A stretch of 64,000 nt of DNA, taken from NCBI RefSeq assembly GCF_029227915.1, contig NC_079875.1, forward strand, positions 1,426,001 through 1,490,000, written 5' to 3'. Source of the DNA: Hydractinia symbiolongicarpus (lineage: Eukaryota > Cnidaria > Hydrozoa > Anthoathecata > Hydractiniidae). Positions 49,981 through 63,400 of the stretch are shown piece by piece (within the stretch, counting starts at the first letter, position 1; the number at the start of each line of letters is the position of its first letter). A model generated the notes under the pieces. It made no database searches. It saw nothing but the letters and a program-made list of their open reading frames with translations, and was not told the DNA's origin. A program made the translations under genes and the position numbers.

Positions 49981-52020
49981 AGTCCAGGATTTACGGGAAA
50001 TAGCAGGTTTTCGTTTGCCAGCGATTAAACTTCTTTTATTCAGCGTCTCATCAAAAATGAAAACATTTTTGAAAACTACAAGTCTCATGCGTTTTAGTGG
50101 TGAAAAAATAATTTAAAAAATCGTTCGGGAAATGAGTTTACACCCTGGGTACTTTCTTTGTTTACTTTTGACTATACGGGCCGAGTCGGGGATTTACGGG
50201 AAATCGCAGGTTTTCGTTTGCCGGCGATTAAACCACTTTCATTAAGCCTCTCATCAAAAATGAAAAGATTTCTGAAAACTACAAGTCTCATGCGTTTTAG
50301 TGGTGAATAAATGAATTAAAAAATCGTTCGGGAAATGAGTTTACTCCCTGGGTACTATCTTTGTATACTTTTGACTATACGGGCCGAGTCCGGGATTTAC
50401 GGGAAATCGCAGGTTTTCGTTTGCCGGCGATTAAACTTCTTTTATTCAGCGTCTCATCAAAAATGAAAACATTTTTGAAAACTACAAGTCTCATGCGTTT
50501 TAGAGGTGAAAAAATAATTTAAAAAATCGTTCGGGAAATGAGTTTACACCCTGGGTACTTTCTTTGTATACTTTTGACTATACGGGCCGAGTCGGGGATT
50601 TACGGGAAATCGCAGGTTTTCGTTTGCCGGCGATTAAACTTCTTTTATTCAGCGTCTCATCAAAAATGAAAACATTTTTAAAAACTACAAGTCTCATGGG
50701 CTTTAGTGGTAAAAAAATAATAATTTAAATAATCGTTTGGGAAATGAGTTTACTCCCTGGGTACTTTCTTTGTATACTTTTGACTATACGGGCCGAGTCC
50801 AGGATTTACGGGAAATAGCAGGTTTTCGTTTGCCGGCGATTAAACTTCTTTTATTCAGCGTCTCATCAAAAATGAAAACATTTTTGAAAACTACAAGTCT
50901 CATGCGTTTTAGTGGTGAAAAAATAATTTAAAAAATCGTTCGGGAAATGAGTTTACACCCTGGGTACTTTCTTTGTATACTTTTGACTATACGGGCCGAG
51001 TCGGGGATTTACGGGAAATCGCAGGTTTTCGTTTGCCGGCGATTAAACCACTTTCATTAAGCCTCTCATCAAAAATGAAAAGATTTCTGAAAACTACAAG
51101 TCTCATGCGTTTTAGTGGTGAATAAATGAATTAATAAAATCGTTCGGGAAATGAGTTTACTCCCTGGGTACTATCTTTGTATACTTTTGACTATACGGGC
51201 CGAGTCCGGGATTTACGGGAAATCGCAGGTTTTCGTTTGCCGGCGATTAAACTTCTTTTATTCAGCGTCTCATCAAAAATGAAAACATTTTTGGAAACTA
51301 CAAGTCTCATGCGTTTTAGTGGTGAAAAAATAATTTAAAAAATCGTTCGGGAAATGAGTTTACACCCTGGGTACTTTCTTTGTATACTTTTGACTATACG
51401 GGCCGAGTCGGGGATTTACGGGAAATCGCAGGTTTTCGTTTGCCGGCGATTAAACTTCTTTTATTCAGCGTCTCATCAAAAATGAAAACATTTTTAAAAA
51501 CTAAAAGTCTCATGGGCTTTAGTGGTGAAATAATAATTTAAATAATCGTTTGGGAAATGAGTTTACTCCCTGGGTACTTTCTTTGTATACTTTTGACTAT
51601 ACGGGCCGAGTCCGGGATTTACAGAAATAGCAGGTTTTCGTTTGCCGGCGATTAAACTTCTTTTATTCAGCGTCTCATCAAAAATGAAAACATTTTTGAA
51701 AACTACAAGTCTCATGCGTTTTAGTGGTGAAAAAATAATTTAAAAAATCGTTCGAGAAATGAGTTTACACCCTGGGTACTTTCTTTGTATACTTTTGACT
51801 ATACGGGCCGAGTCCGGGATTTACGGGAAATCGCAGGTTTTCGTTTGCCGGCGATTAAACCACTTTCATTAAGCGTCTCATCAAAAATGAAAAGATTTCT
51901 GAAAACTACAAGTCTCATGCGTTTTAGTGGTGAATAAATGAATTAAAAAATCGTTCGGGAAATGAGTTTACTCCCTGGGTACTATCTTTGTATACTTTTG
52001 ACTATACGGGCCGAGTCCGG
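49922..52020 (+). repeat. 815-bp HOR (4 monomers), about 2.5 copies
   Basis: Units start at 49922, 50737 and 51550. GAATAAATGAATTAA occurs at 50305, 51120 and 51932. ACCACTTTCATTAAGCCTCTC with GAAAAGATTTCTG precedes it each time, as AAGCGTCTC in the third. The insertion in GGTAAAAAAATAATAATTT heads the first two units but not the third. Confidence 0.85.
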
Positions 52021-53109
52021 GGTTTACGGGAAATGGCGGGTTTTCGTTTGCCGGCGATTAAACTTCTTTTATTCAGCGTCTCATCAAAAATGAAAACATT
52101 TTTGAAAACTACAAGTCTCAAGCGTTTTAGTGGTGAAAAGATAATTTAAAAAATCGTTTTGGAAATGTGTTTACTCACTGGGTACTTTCCTTGCATACTT
52201 TTAACTATACGGGCCGAGTCCGGGATTTACGGGAAATCGCAGGTTTACGTTTGCCGGCCATTAAACTTCTTTTATTCAGCGTCTCATCAAAAATGAAAAC
52301 ATTTTTAAAAACTACAAGTCTCATGGGCTTTAGTGGTGAAATAATAATTTAAAAAATCGTTCGGGAAATGAGTTTACACCCCGGGTACTTTCTTTGTATA
52401 CTTTTGACTATACGGGCCGAGTCCGGGATTAACGGGAAATCGCAGGTTTTCGTTTGCCGGCGATTAAACTTCTTTTATTCAGCGTCTCATCAAAAATGAA
52501 AACATTTTTGAAAACTACAAGTCTCATGCGTTTTAGTGGTGAAAAAATAATTTAAAAAATAGTTCGGGAAATGAGTTTACTCCCTGGGTACTTTCTTTGT
52601 ATACTTTTGACTATACGGGCCGAGTCCGGGGTTTACGGGAAATGGCGGGTTTTCGTTTGCCGGTGATTAAACTTCTTTTATTCAGCGTCTCATCAAAAAT
52701 GAAAACATTTTTGAAAACTACAAGTCTCATGGGCTTTAGTGGTGAAATAATAATTTAAAAAAAAGTTCGGGAAATGAGTTTACTCCCTGGGTACTTTCTT
52801 TGTATACTTTTGACTATACGGGCCGAGTCCGGGGTTTACGGGAAATGGCGGGTTTTCGTTTGCCGGCGATTAAACTTCTTTTATTCAGCGTCTCATCAAA
52901 AATGAAAACATTTTTGAAAACTACAAGTCTCATGGGCTTTAGTGGTGAAATAATAATTTAAATAATCGTTTGGGAAATGAGTTTACTCCCTGGGTACTTT
53001 CTTTGTATACTTTTGACTATACGGGCCGAGTCCGGGATTTACGGGAAATCGCAGGTTTTCGTTTGCCGGCGATTAAACCACTTTCATTAAGCGTCTCATC
53101 AAAAATGAA
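52021..53109 (+). repeat. Satellite, mixed monomers
   Basis: About five monomers joining the 815-bp and 1,827-bp HORs. A 203-bp near-duplicate pair carrying AAAGTTCGGG or AATAGTTCGGG and GTCCGGGGTTTACGGGAAATGGC lies at about 52.56-52.96 kb. There is no other sequence. Confidence 0.75.
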
Positions 53110-56100
53110 AAGATTTCTGAAAACTACAAGTCTCATGCGTTTTAGTGGTGAATAAATGAATTAAAAAATCGTTCGGGAAATGAGTTTAATCCCTGGGTAC
53201 TATCTTTGTATACTTTTGACTATACGGGCCGAGTCCGGGGTTTACGGGAAATGGCGGGTTTTCGTTTGCCGGCGATTAAACTTCTTTTATTCAGCGTCTC
53301 ATCAAAAATGAAAACATTTTTGAAAACTACAAGTCTCAAGCGTTTTAGTGGTGAAAAGATAATTTAAAAAATCGTTTTGGAAATGAGTTTACTCACTGGG
53401 TACTTTCCTTGTATACTTTTAACTATACAGGCCGAGTCCGGGATTTACGGGAAATCGCAGGTTTTCGTTTGCCGGCGATTAAACTTCTTTTATTCAGCGT
53501 CTCATCAAAAATGAAAACATTTTTGAAAACTACAAGTCTCATACGTTTTAGTGGTGAAAAAATAATTTAAAAATTCGTTCTGGAAATGAGTTTACTCACT
53601 GGGTACTTTCCTTGTATACTTTTAACTATACGGGCCGAGTCCGGGATTTACGGGAAATCGCAGGTTTTCGTTTGCCGGCGATTAAACTTCTTTTATTCAG
53701 CGTCTCATCAAAAATGAAAACATTTTTAAAAACTACAAGTCTCATGGGCTTTAGTGGTGAAATAATAATTTAAAAAATCGTTCGGAAAATGAGTTTACAC
53801 CCCGGGTACTTTCTTTGTATACTTTTGACTATACGGGCCGAGTCCGGGATTTACGGGAAATCGCAGGTTTTCGTTTGCCGGCGATTAAACTTCTTTTATT
53901 CAGCGTCTCATCAAAAATGAAAACATTTTTGAAAACTACAAGTCTCATGCGTTTTAGTGGTTAAAAAATAATTTAAAAAATAGTTCAGGAAATGAGTTTA
54001 CTCCCTGGGTACTTTCTTTGTATACTTTTGACTATACGGGCCGAGTCCGGGGTTTACGGGAAATGGCGGGTTTCCGTTTGCCGGCGATTAAACTTCTTTT
54101 ATTCAGCGTCTCATCAAAAATGAAAACATTTTTGAAAACTACAAGTCTCATGGGCTTTAGTGGTGAAATAATAATTTAAATAATCGTTTGGGAAATGAGT
54201 TTACTCCCTGGGTACTTTCTTTGTATACTTTTGACTATACGGGCTGAGTCCGGGATTTACGGGAAATAGCAGGTTTTCGTTTGCCGGCGATTAAACTTCT
54301 TTTATTCAGCGTCTCATCAAAAATGAAAACATTTTTGAAAACTACAAGTCTCATGCGTTTTAGTGGTGAAAAAATAATTTAAAAAATCGTTCGGGAAATG
54401 AGTTTACACCCTGGGTACTTTCTTTGTATACTTTTGACTATACGGGCCGAGTCGGGGATTTACGGGAAATCGCAGGTTTGCGTTTGCCGGCGATTAAACT
54501 TCTTTTATTCAGCGTCTCATCAAAAATGAAAACATTTTTAAAAACTAAAAGTCTCATGGGCTTTAGTGGTGAAATAATAATTTAAATAATCGTTTGGGAA
54601 ATGAGTTTACTCCCTGGGTACTTTCTTTGTATACTTTTGACTATACGGGCCGAGTCTGGGATTTACGGGAAATAGCAGGTTTTCGTTTGCCGGCGATTAA
54701 ACTTCTTTTATTCAGCGTCTCATTAAAAATGAAAACATTATTGAAAACTACAAGTCTCAAGCGTTTTAGTGGTGAAAAGATAATTTAAAAAATCGTTTTG
54801 GAAATGAGTTTACTCACTGGGTACTTTCCTTGTATACTTTTAACTATACGGGCCGAGTCCGGGATTTACGGGAAATCGCAGGTTTTCGTTTGCCGGCGAT
54901 TAAACTTCTTTTATTCAGCGTCTCATCAAAAATGAAAAGATTTCTGAAAACTACAAGTCTCATGCGTTTTAGTGGTGAATAAATGAATTAAAAAATCGTT
55001 CGGGAAATGAGTTTAATCCCTGGGTACTATCTTTGTATACTTTTGACTATACGGGCCGAGTCCGGGGTTTACGGGAAATGGCGGGTTTTCGTTTGCCGGC
55101 GATTAAACTTCTTTTATTCAGCGTCTCATCAAAAATGAAAACATTTTTGAAAACTACAAGTCTCAAGCGTTTTAGTGGTGAAAAGATAATTTAAAAAATC
55201 GTTTTGGAAATGAGTTTACTCACTGGGTACTTTCCTTGTATACTTTTAACTATACGGGCCGAGTCCGGGATTTACGGGAAATCGCAGGTTTTCGTTTGCC
55301 GGCGATTAAACTTCTTTTATTCAGCGTCTCATCAAAAATGAAAACATTTTTGAAAACTACAAGTCTCATACGTTTTAGTGGTGAAAAAATAATTTAAAAA
55401 TTCGTTCTGGAAATGAGTTTACTCACTGGGTACTTTCCTTGTATACTTTTAACTATACGGGCCGAGTCCGGGATTTACGGGAAATCGCAGGTTTTCGTTT
55501 GCCGGCGATTAAACTTCTTTTATTCAGCGTCTCATCAAAAATGAAAACATTTTTAAAAACTACAAGTCTCATGGGCTTTAGTGGTGAAATAATAATTTAA
55601 AAAATCGTTCGGAAAATGAGTTTACACCCCGGGTACTTTCTTTGTATACTTTTGACTATACGGGCCGAGTCCGGGATTTACGGGAAATCGCAGGTTTTCG
55701 TTTGCCGGCGATTAAACTTCTTTTATTCAGCGTCTCATCAAAAATGAAAACATTTTTGAAAACTACAAGTCTCATGCGTTTTAGTGGTTAAAAAATAATT
55801 TAAAAAATAGTTCAGGAAATGAGTTTACTCCCTGGGTACTTTCTTTGTATACTTTTGACTATACGGGCCGAGTCCGGGGTTTACGGGAAATGGCGGGTTT
55901 TCGTTTGCCGGCGATTAAACTTCTTTTATTCAGCGTCTCATCAAAAATGAAAACATTTTTGAAAACTACAAGTCTCATGGGCTTTAGTGGTGAAATAATA
56001 ATTTAAATAATCGTTTGGGAAATGAGTTTACTCCCTGGGTACTTTCTTTGTATACTTTTGACTATACGGGCTGAGTCCGGGATTTACGGGAAATAGCAGG

Positions 56101-56763
56101 TTTTCGTTTGCCGGCGATTAAACTTCTTTTATTCAGCGTCTCATCAAAAATGAAAACATTTTTGAAAACTACAAGTCTCATGCGTTTTAGTGGTGAAAAA
56201 ATAATTTAAAAAATCGTTCGGGAAATGAGTTTACACCCTGGGTACTTTCTTTGTATACTTTTGACTATACGGGCCGAGTCGGGGATTTACGGGAAATCGC
56301 AGGTTTGCGTTTGCCGGCGATTAAACTTCTTTTATTCAGCGTCTCATCAAAAATGAAAACATTTTTAAAAACTAAAAGTCTCATGGGCTTTAGTGGTGAA
56401 ATAATAATTTAAATAATCGTTTGGGAAATGAGTTTACTCCCTGGGTACTTTCTTTGTATACTTTTGACTATACGGGCCGAGTCTGGGATTTACGGGAAAT
56501 AGCAGGTTTTCGTTTGCCGGCGATTAAACTTCTTTTATTCAGCGTCTCATTAAAAATGAAAACATTATTGAAAACTACAAGTCTCAAGCGTTTTAGTGGT
56601 GAAAAGATAATTTAAAAAATCGTTTTGGAAATGAGTTTACTCACTGGGTACTTTCCTTGTATACTTTTAACTATACGGGCCGAGTCCGGGATTTACGGGA
56701 AATCGCAGGTTTTCGTTTGCCGGCGATTAAACTTCTTTTACTCAGCGTCTCATCAAAAATGAA
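53110..56763 (+). repeat. 1,827-bp HOR (9 monomers), two tandem copies
   Basis: Units 53110-54936 and 54937-56763. Markers 1,827 bp apart: GAATAAATGAATTAA (53150, 54977), the CTCAAGCG monomer with GAAAAGATAATTT (53.34, 55.17 kb), AATAGTTCAGGAAATG (53.98, 55.81 kb), and the GTCTGGGATTT monomer with CATTATTG (54594, 56421). The boundary is a hybrid monomer at 54918-54938. Confidence 0.9.
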
Positions 56764-57581
56764 AACATTTTTGAAAACTACAAGTCTCATACGTTTTAGT
56801 GGTGAAAAAATAATTTAAAAATTCGTTCTGGAAATGAGTTTACTCACTGGGTACTTTCCTTGTATACTTTTAACTATACGGGCCGAGTCCGGGATTTACG
56901 GGAAATCGCAGGTTTTCGTTTGCCGGCGATTAAACTTCTTTTATTCAGCATCTCATCAAAAATGAAAACATTTTTAAAAACTACAAGTCTCATGGGCTTT
57001 AGTGGTGAAATAATAATTTAAAAAATCGTTCGGAAAATGAGTTTACACCCCGGGTACTTTCTTTGTATACTTTTGACTATACGGGCCGAGTCCGGGATTT
57101 ACGGGAAATCGCAGGTTTTCGTTTGCCGGCGATTAAACTTCTTTTATTCAGCGTCTCATCAAAAATGAAAACATTTTTGAAAACTACAAGTCTCATGCGT
57201 TTTAGTGGTGAAAAAATAATTTAAAAAATAGTTCAGGAAATGAGTTTACTCCCTGGGTACTTTCTTTGTATACTTTTGACTATACGGGCCGAGTCCGAGG
57301 TTTACGGGAAATGGCGGGTTTTTGTTTGCCGGCGATTAAACTTCTTTTATTCAGCGTCTCATCAAAAATTAAAACATTTTTGAAAACTACAAGTCTCATG
57401 GGCTTTAGTGGTGAAATAATAATTTAAATAATCGTTTGGGAAATGAGTTTACTCCCTGGGTACTTTCTTTGTATACTTTTGACTATACGGGCCGAGTCTG
57501 GGATTTACGGGAAATAGCAGGTTTTCGTTTGCCGGCGATTAAACTTCTTTTATTCAGCGTCTCATTAAAAATGAAAACATT
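56764..57581 (+). repeat. Satellite between the 9-mer and 7-mer HORs
   Basis: About four monomers that continue the order seen at the start of the 53-57 kb unit (CTCATACG/TTCTGG, TTCGGA/CACCCCGGG, TAGTTCAGG), then the AATTAAAACATTTTTG monomer at 57.37 kb and the GTCTGGGATTT monomer starting at 57436. Confidence 0.75.
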
Positions 57582-60423
57582 ATTGAAAACTACAAGTCTC
57601 ATGCGTTTTAGTGGTGAAAAAATAATTTAAAAAATCGTTCGGGAAATCAGTTTACACCCTGGGTACTTTCTTTGTATACTTTTGACTATACGGGCCGAGT
57701 CGGGGATTTACGGGAAATCGCAGGTTTTCGTTTGCCGGCGATTAAACTTCTTTTATTCAGCGTCTCATCAAAAATGAAAACATTTTTGAAAACTACAAGT
57801 CTCATGCGTTTTAGTGGTGAAAAAATAATTTAAAAAATCGTTCGAGAAATGAGTTTACACCCTGGGTACTTTCTTTGTATACTTTTGACTATACGGGCCG
57901 AGTCCGGGATTTACGGGAAATCGCAGGTTTTCGTTTGCCGGCGATTAAACCACTTTCATTAAGCCTCTCATCAAAAATGAAAAGATTTCTAAAAACTACA
58001 AGTCTCATGCGTTTTAGTGGTGAATAAATGAATTAAAAAATCGTTCGGGAAATGAGTTTACTCCCTGGGTACTATCTTTGTATACTTTTGACTATACGGG
58101 CCGAGTCCGGGATTTACGGGAAATCGCAGGTTTTCGTTTGCCGGCGATTAAACTTCTTTTATTCAGCGTCTCATCAAAAATGAAAACATTTTTGAAAACT
58201 ACAAGTCTTATGCGTTTTAGTGGTGAAAAAATAATTTAAAAAATCGTTCGGGAAATGAGTTTACACCCTGGGTACTTTCTTTGTATACTTTTGACTATAC
58301 GGGCCGAGTCGGGGATTTACGGGAAATCGCAGGTTTTCGTTTGCCGGCGATTAAACTTCTTTTATTCAGCGTCTCATCAAAAATGAAAACATTTTTGAAA
58401 ACTACAAGTCTCATACGTTTTAGTGGTGAAAAAATAATTTAAAAATTCGTTCTGGAAATGAGTTTACTCACTGGGTACTTTCCTTGTATACTTTTAACTA
58501 TACGGGCCGAGTCCGGGATTTACGGGAAATCGCAGGTTTTCGTTTGCCGGCGATTAAACTTCTTTTATTCAGCATCTCATCAAAAATGAAAACATTTTTA
58601 AAAACTACAAGTCTCATGGGCTTTAGTGGTGAAATAATAATTTAAAAAATCGTTCGGAAAATGAGTTTACACCCCGGGTACTTTCTTTGTATACTTTTGA
58701 CTATACGGGCCGAGTCCGGGATTTACGGGAAATCGCAGGTTTTCGTTTGCCGGCGATTAAACTTCTTTTATTCAGCGTCTCATCAAAAATGAAAACATTT
58801 TTGAAAACTACAAGTCTCATGCGTTTTAGTGGTGAAAAAATAATTTAAAAAATAGTTCAGGAAATGAGTTTACTCCCTGGGTACTTTCTTTGTATACTTT
58901 TGACTATACGGGCCGAGTCCGGGGTTTACGGGAAATGGCGGGTTTTTGTTTGCCGGCGATTAAACTTCTTTTATTCAGCGTCTCATCAAAAATTAAAACA
59001 TTATTGAAAACTACAAGTCTCATGCGTTTTAGTGGTGAAAAAATAATTTAAAAAATCGTTCGGGAAATCAGTTTACACCCTGGGTACTTTCTTTGTATAC
59101 TTTTGACTATACGGGCCGAGTCGGGGATTTACGGGAAATCGCAGGTTTTCGTTTGCCGGCGATTAAACTTCTTTTATTCAGCGTCTCATCAAAAATGAAA
59201 ACATTTTTGAAAACTACAAGTCTCATGCGTTTTAGTGGTGAAAAAATAATTTAAAAAATCGTTCGAGAAATGAGTTTACACCCTGGGTACTTTCTTTGTA
59301 TACTTTTGACTATACGGGCCGAGTCCGGGATTTACGGGAAATCGCAGGTTTTCGTTTGCCGGCGATTAAACCACTTTCATTAAGCCTCTCATCAAAAATG
59401 AAAAGATTTCTAAAAACTACAAGTCTCATGCGTTTTAGTGGTGAATAAATGAATTAAAAAATCGTTCGGGAAATGAGTTTACTCCCTGGGTACTATCTTT
59501 GTATACTTTTGACTATACGGGCCGAGTCCGGGATTTACGGGAAATCGCAGGTTTTCGTTTGCCGGCGATTAAACTTCTTTTATTCAGCGTCTCATCAAAA
59601 ATGAAAACATTTTTGAAAACTACAAGTCTTATGCGTTTTAGTGGTGAAAAAATAATTTAAAAAATCGTTCGGGAAATGAGTTTACACCCTGGGTACTTTC
59701 TTTGTATACTTTTGACTATACGGGCCGAGTCGGGGATTTACGGGAAATCGCAGGTTTTCGTTTGCCGGCGATTAAACTTCTTTTATTCAGCGTCTCATCA
59801 AAAATGAAAACATTTTTGAAAACTACAAGTCTCATACGTTTTAGTGGTGAAAAAATAATTTAAAAATTCGTTCTGGAAATGAGTTTACTCACTGGGTACT
59901 TTCCTTGTATACTTTTAACTATACGGGCCGAGTCCGGGATTTACGGGAAATCGCAGGTTTTCGTTTGCCGGCGATTAAACTTCTTTTATTCAGCATCTCA
60001 TCAAAAATGAAAACATTTTTAAAAACTACAAGTCTCATGGGCTTTAGTGGTGAAATAATAATTTAAAAAATCGTTCGGAAAATGAGTTTACACCCCGGGT
60101 ACTTTCTTTGTATACTTTTGACTATACGGGCCGAGTCCGGGATTTACGGGAAATCGCAGGTTTTCGTTTGCCGGCGATTAAACTTCTTTTATTCAGCGTC
60201 TCATCAAAAATGAAAACATTTTTGAAAACTACAAGTCTCATGCGTTTTAGTGGTGAAAAAATAATTTAAAAAATAGTTCAGGAAATGAGTTTACTCCCTG
60301 GGTACTTTCTTTGTATACTTTTGACTATACGGGCCGAGTCCGGGGTTTACGGGAAATGGCGGGTTTTTGTTTGCCGGCGATTAAACTTCTTTTATTCAGC
60401 GTCTCATCAAAAATTAAAACATT
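57582..60423 (+). repeat. 1,421-bp HOR (7 monomers), two tandem copies
   Basis: Units 57582-59002 and 59003-60423. Markers 1,421 bp apart: GGGAAATCAGTTTACACCC (57641, 59062), ACAAGTCTTATGCG (58.20, 59.62 kb) and GAATAAATGAATTAA (58022, 59443). The boundary is a hybrid monomer at 58995-59002. Confidence 0.92.
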
Positions 60424-63400
60424 TTTGAAAACTACAAGTCTCATGGGCTTTAGTGGTGAAATAATAATTTAAATAATCGTTTGGGAAATGAGTTTACTCC
60501 CTGGGTACTTTCTTTGTATACTTTTGACTATACGGGCTGAGTCCGGGATTTACGGGAAATAGCAGGTTTTCGTTTGCCGGCGATTAAACTTCTTTTATTC
60601 AGCGTCTCATCAAAAATGAAAACATTTTTGAAAACTACAAGTCTCATGCGTTTTAGTGGTGAAAAAAAAATTTAAAAAATCGTTCGGGAAATGAGTTTAC
60701 ACCCTGGGTACTTTCTTTGTATACTTTTCACTATACGGGCCGAGTCGGGGATTTACGGGAAATCGCAGGTTTTCGTTTGCCGGCGATTAAACTTCTTTTA
60801 TTCAGCGTCTCATCAAAAATGAAAACATTTTTAAAAACTAAAAGTCTCATGGGCTTTAGTGGTGAAATAATAATTTAAATAATCGTTTGGGAAATGAGTT
60901 TACTCCCTGGGTACTTTCTTTGTATACTTTTGACTATACGGGCCGAGTCTGGGATTTACGGGAAATAGCAGGTTTTCGTTTGCCGGAGATTAAACTTCTT
61001 TTATTCAGCGTCTCATTAAAAATGAAAACATTATTGAAAACTACAAGTCTCATGCGTTTTAGTGGTGAAAAAATAATTTAAAAAATCGTTCGGGAAATCA
61101 GTTTACACCCTGGGTACTTTCTTTGTATACTTTTGACTATACGGGCCGAGTCGGGGATTTACGGGAAATCGCAGGTTTTCGTTTGCCGGCGATTAAACTT
61201 CTTTTATTCAGCGTCTCATCAAAAATGAAAACATTTTTGAAAACTACAAGTCTCATGCGTTTTAGTGGTGAAAAAATAATTTAAAAAATCGTTCGAGAAA
61301 TGAGTTTACACCCTGGGTACTTTCTTTGTATACTTTTGACTATACGGGCCGAGTCCGGGATTTACGGGAAATCGCAGGTTTTCGTTTGCCGGCGATTAAA
61401 CCACTTTCATTAAGCCTCTCATCAAAAATGAAAACATTTTTAAAAACTAAAAGTCTCATGGGCTTTAGTGGTGAAATAATAATTTAAATAATCGTTTGGG
61501 AAATGAGTTTACTCCCTGGGTACTTTCTTTGTATACTTTTGACTATACGGGCCGAGTCCGGGATTTACGGGAAATAGCAGGTTTTAGTTTTCCGGCGATT
61601 AAACTTCTTTTATTCAGCGTCTCATCAAAAATGAAAACATTTTTGAAAACTACAAGTCTCATGCGTTTTAGTGGTGAAAAAATAATTTAAAAAATTGTTC
61701 GAGAAATCAGTTTACACCCTGGGTACTTTCTTTGTATACTTTTGACTATACGGGCCGAGTCCGGGATTTACGGGAAATCGCAGGTTTTCGTTTGCCGGCG
61801 ATTAAACCACTTTCATTAAGCGTCTCATCAAAAATGAAAAGATTTCTGAAAACTACAAGTCTCATGCGTTTTAGTGGTGAATAAATGAATTAAAAATCGT
61901 TCGGGAAATGAGTTTACTCCCTGGGTACTATCTTTGTATACTTTTGACTATACGGGCCGAGTCCGGGGTTTACGGGAAATGGCGGGTTTTCGTTTGCCGG
62001 CGATTAAACTTCTTTTATTCAGCGTCTCATCAAAAATGAAAACATTTTTGAAAACTACAAGTCTCAAGCGTTTTAGTGGTGAAAAGATAATTTAAAAAAT
62101 CGTTTTGGAAATGAGTTTACTCACTGGGTACTTTCCTTGTATACTTTTAACTATACGGGCCGAGTCCGGGATTTACAGGAAATCGCAGGTTTTCGTTTGC
62201 CGGCGATTAAACTTCTTTTATTCAGCGTCTCATCAAAAATGAAAACATTTTTGAAAACTACAAGTCTCATACGTTTTAGTGGTGAAAAAATAATTTAAAA
62301 ATTCGTTCTGGAAATGAGTTTACTCACTGGGTACTTTCCTTGTATACTTTTAACTATACGGGCCGAGTCCGGGATTTACGGGAAATCGCAGGTTTTCGTT
62401 TGCCGGCGATTAAACTTCTTTTATTCAGCGTCTCATCAAAAATGAAAACATTTTTAAAAACTAAAAGTCTCATGGGCTTTAGTGGTGAAATAATAATTTA
62501 AATAATCGTTTGGGAAATGATTTTACTCCCTGGGTACTTTCTTTGTATACTTTTGACTATACGGGCCGAGTCCGGGGTTTACGGGAAATGGCGGGTTTTC
62601 GTTTGCCGGCGATTAAACTTCTTTTATTCAGCGTCTCATCAAAAATGAAAACATTTTTGAAAACTACAAGTCTCAAGCGTTTTAGTGGTGAAAAGATAAT
62701 TTAAAAAATCGTTTTGGAAATGAGTTTACTCACTGGGTACTTTCCTTGTATACTTTTAACTATACGGGCCGAGTCCGGGATTTACGGGAAATCGCAGGTT
62801 TTCGTTTGCCGGCGATTAAACTTCTTTTATTCAGCGTCTCATCAAAAATGAAAACATTTTTAAAAACTACAAGTCTCATACGTTTTAGTGGTGAAAAAAT
62901 AATTTAAAAATTCGTTCTGGAAATGAGTTTACTCACTGGGTACTTTCCTTGTATACTTTTAACTATACGGGCCGAGTCCGGGATTTACGGGAAATCGCAG
63001 GTTTTCGTTTGCCGGCGATTAAACTTCTTTTATTCAGCGTCTCATCAAAAATGAAAACATTTTTAAAAACTAAAAGTCTCATGGGCTTTAGTGGTGAAAT
63101 AATAATTTAAATAATCGTTTGGGAAATGATTTTACTCCCTGGGTACTTTCTTTGTATACTTTTGACTATACGGGCCGAGTCCGGGATTTACGGGAAATCG
63201 CAGGTTTTCGTTTGCCGGCGATTAAACTTCTTTTATTCAGCGTCTCATCAAAAATGAAAACATTTTTGAAAACTACAAGTCTCATGCGTTTTAGTGGTGA
63301 AAAAATAATTTAAAAAATAGTTCGGGAAATGAGTTTACTTCCTGGGTACTTCCTTTGTATACTTTTGACTATACGGGCCGAGTCCGGGATTTACGGGAAA

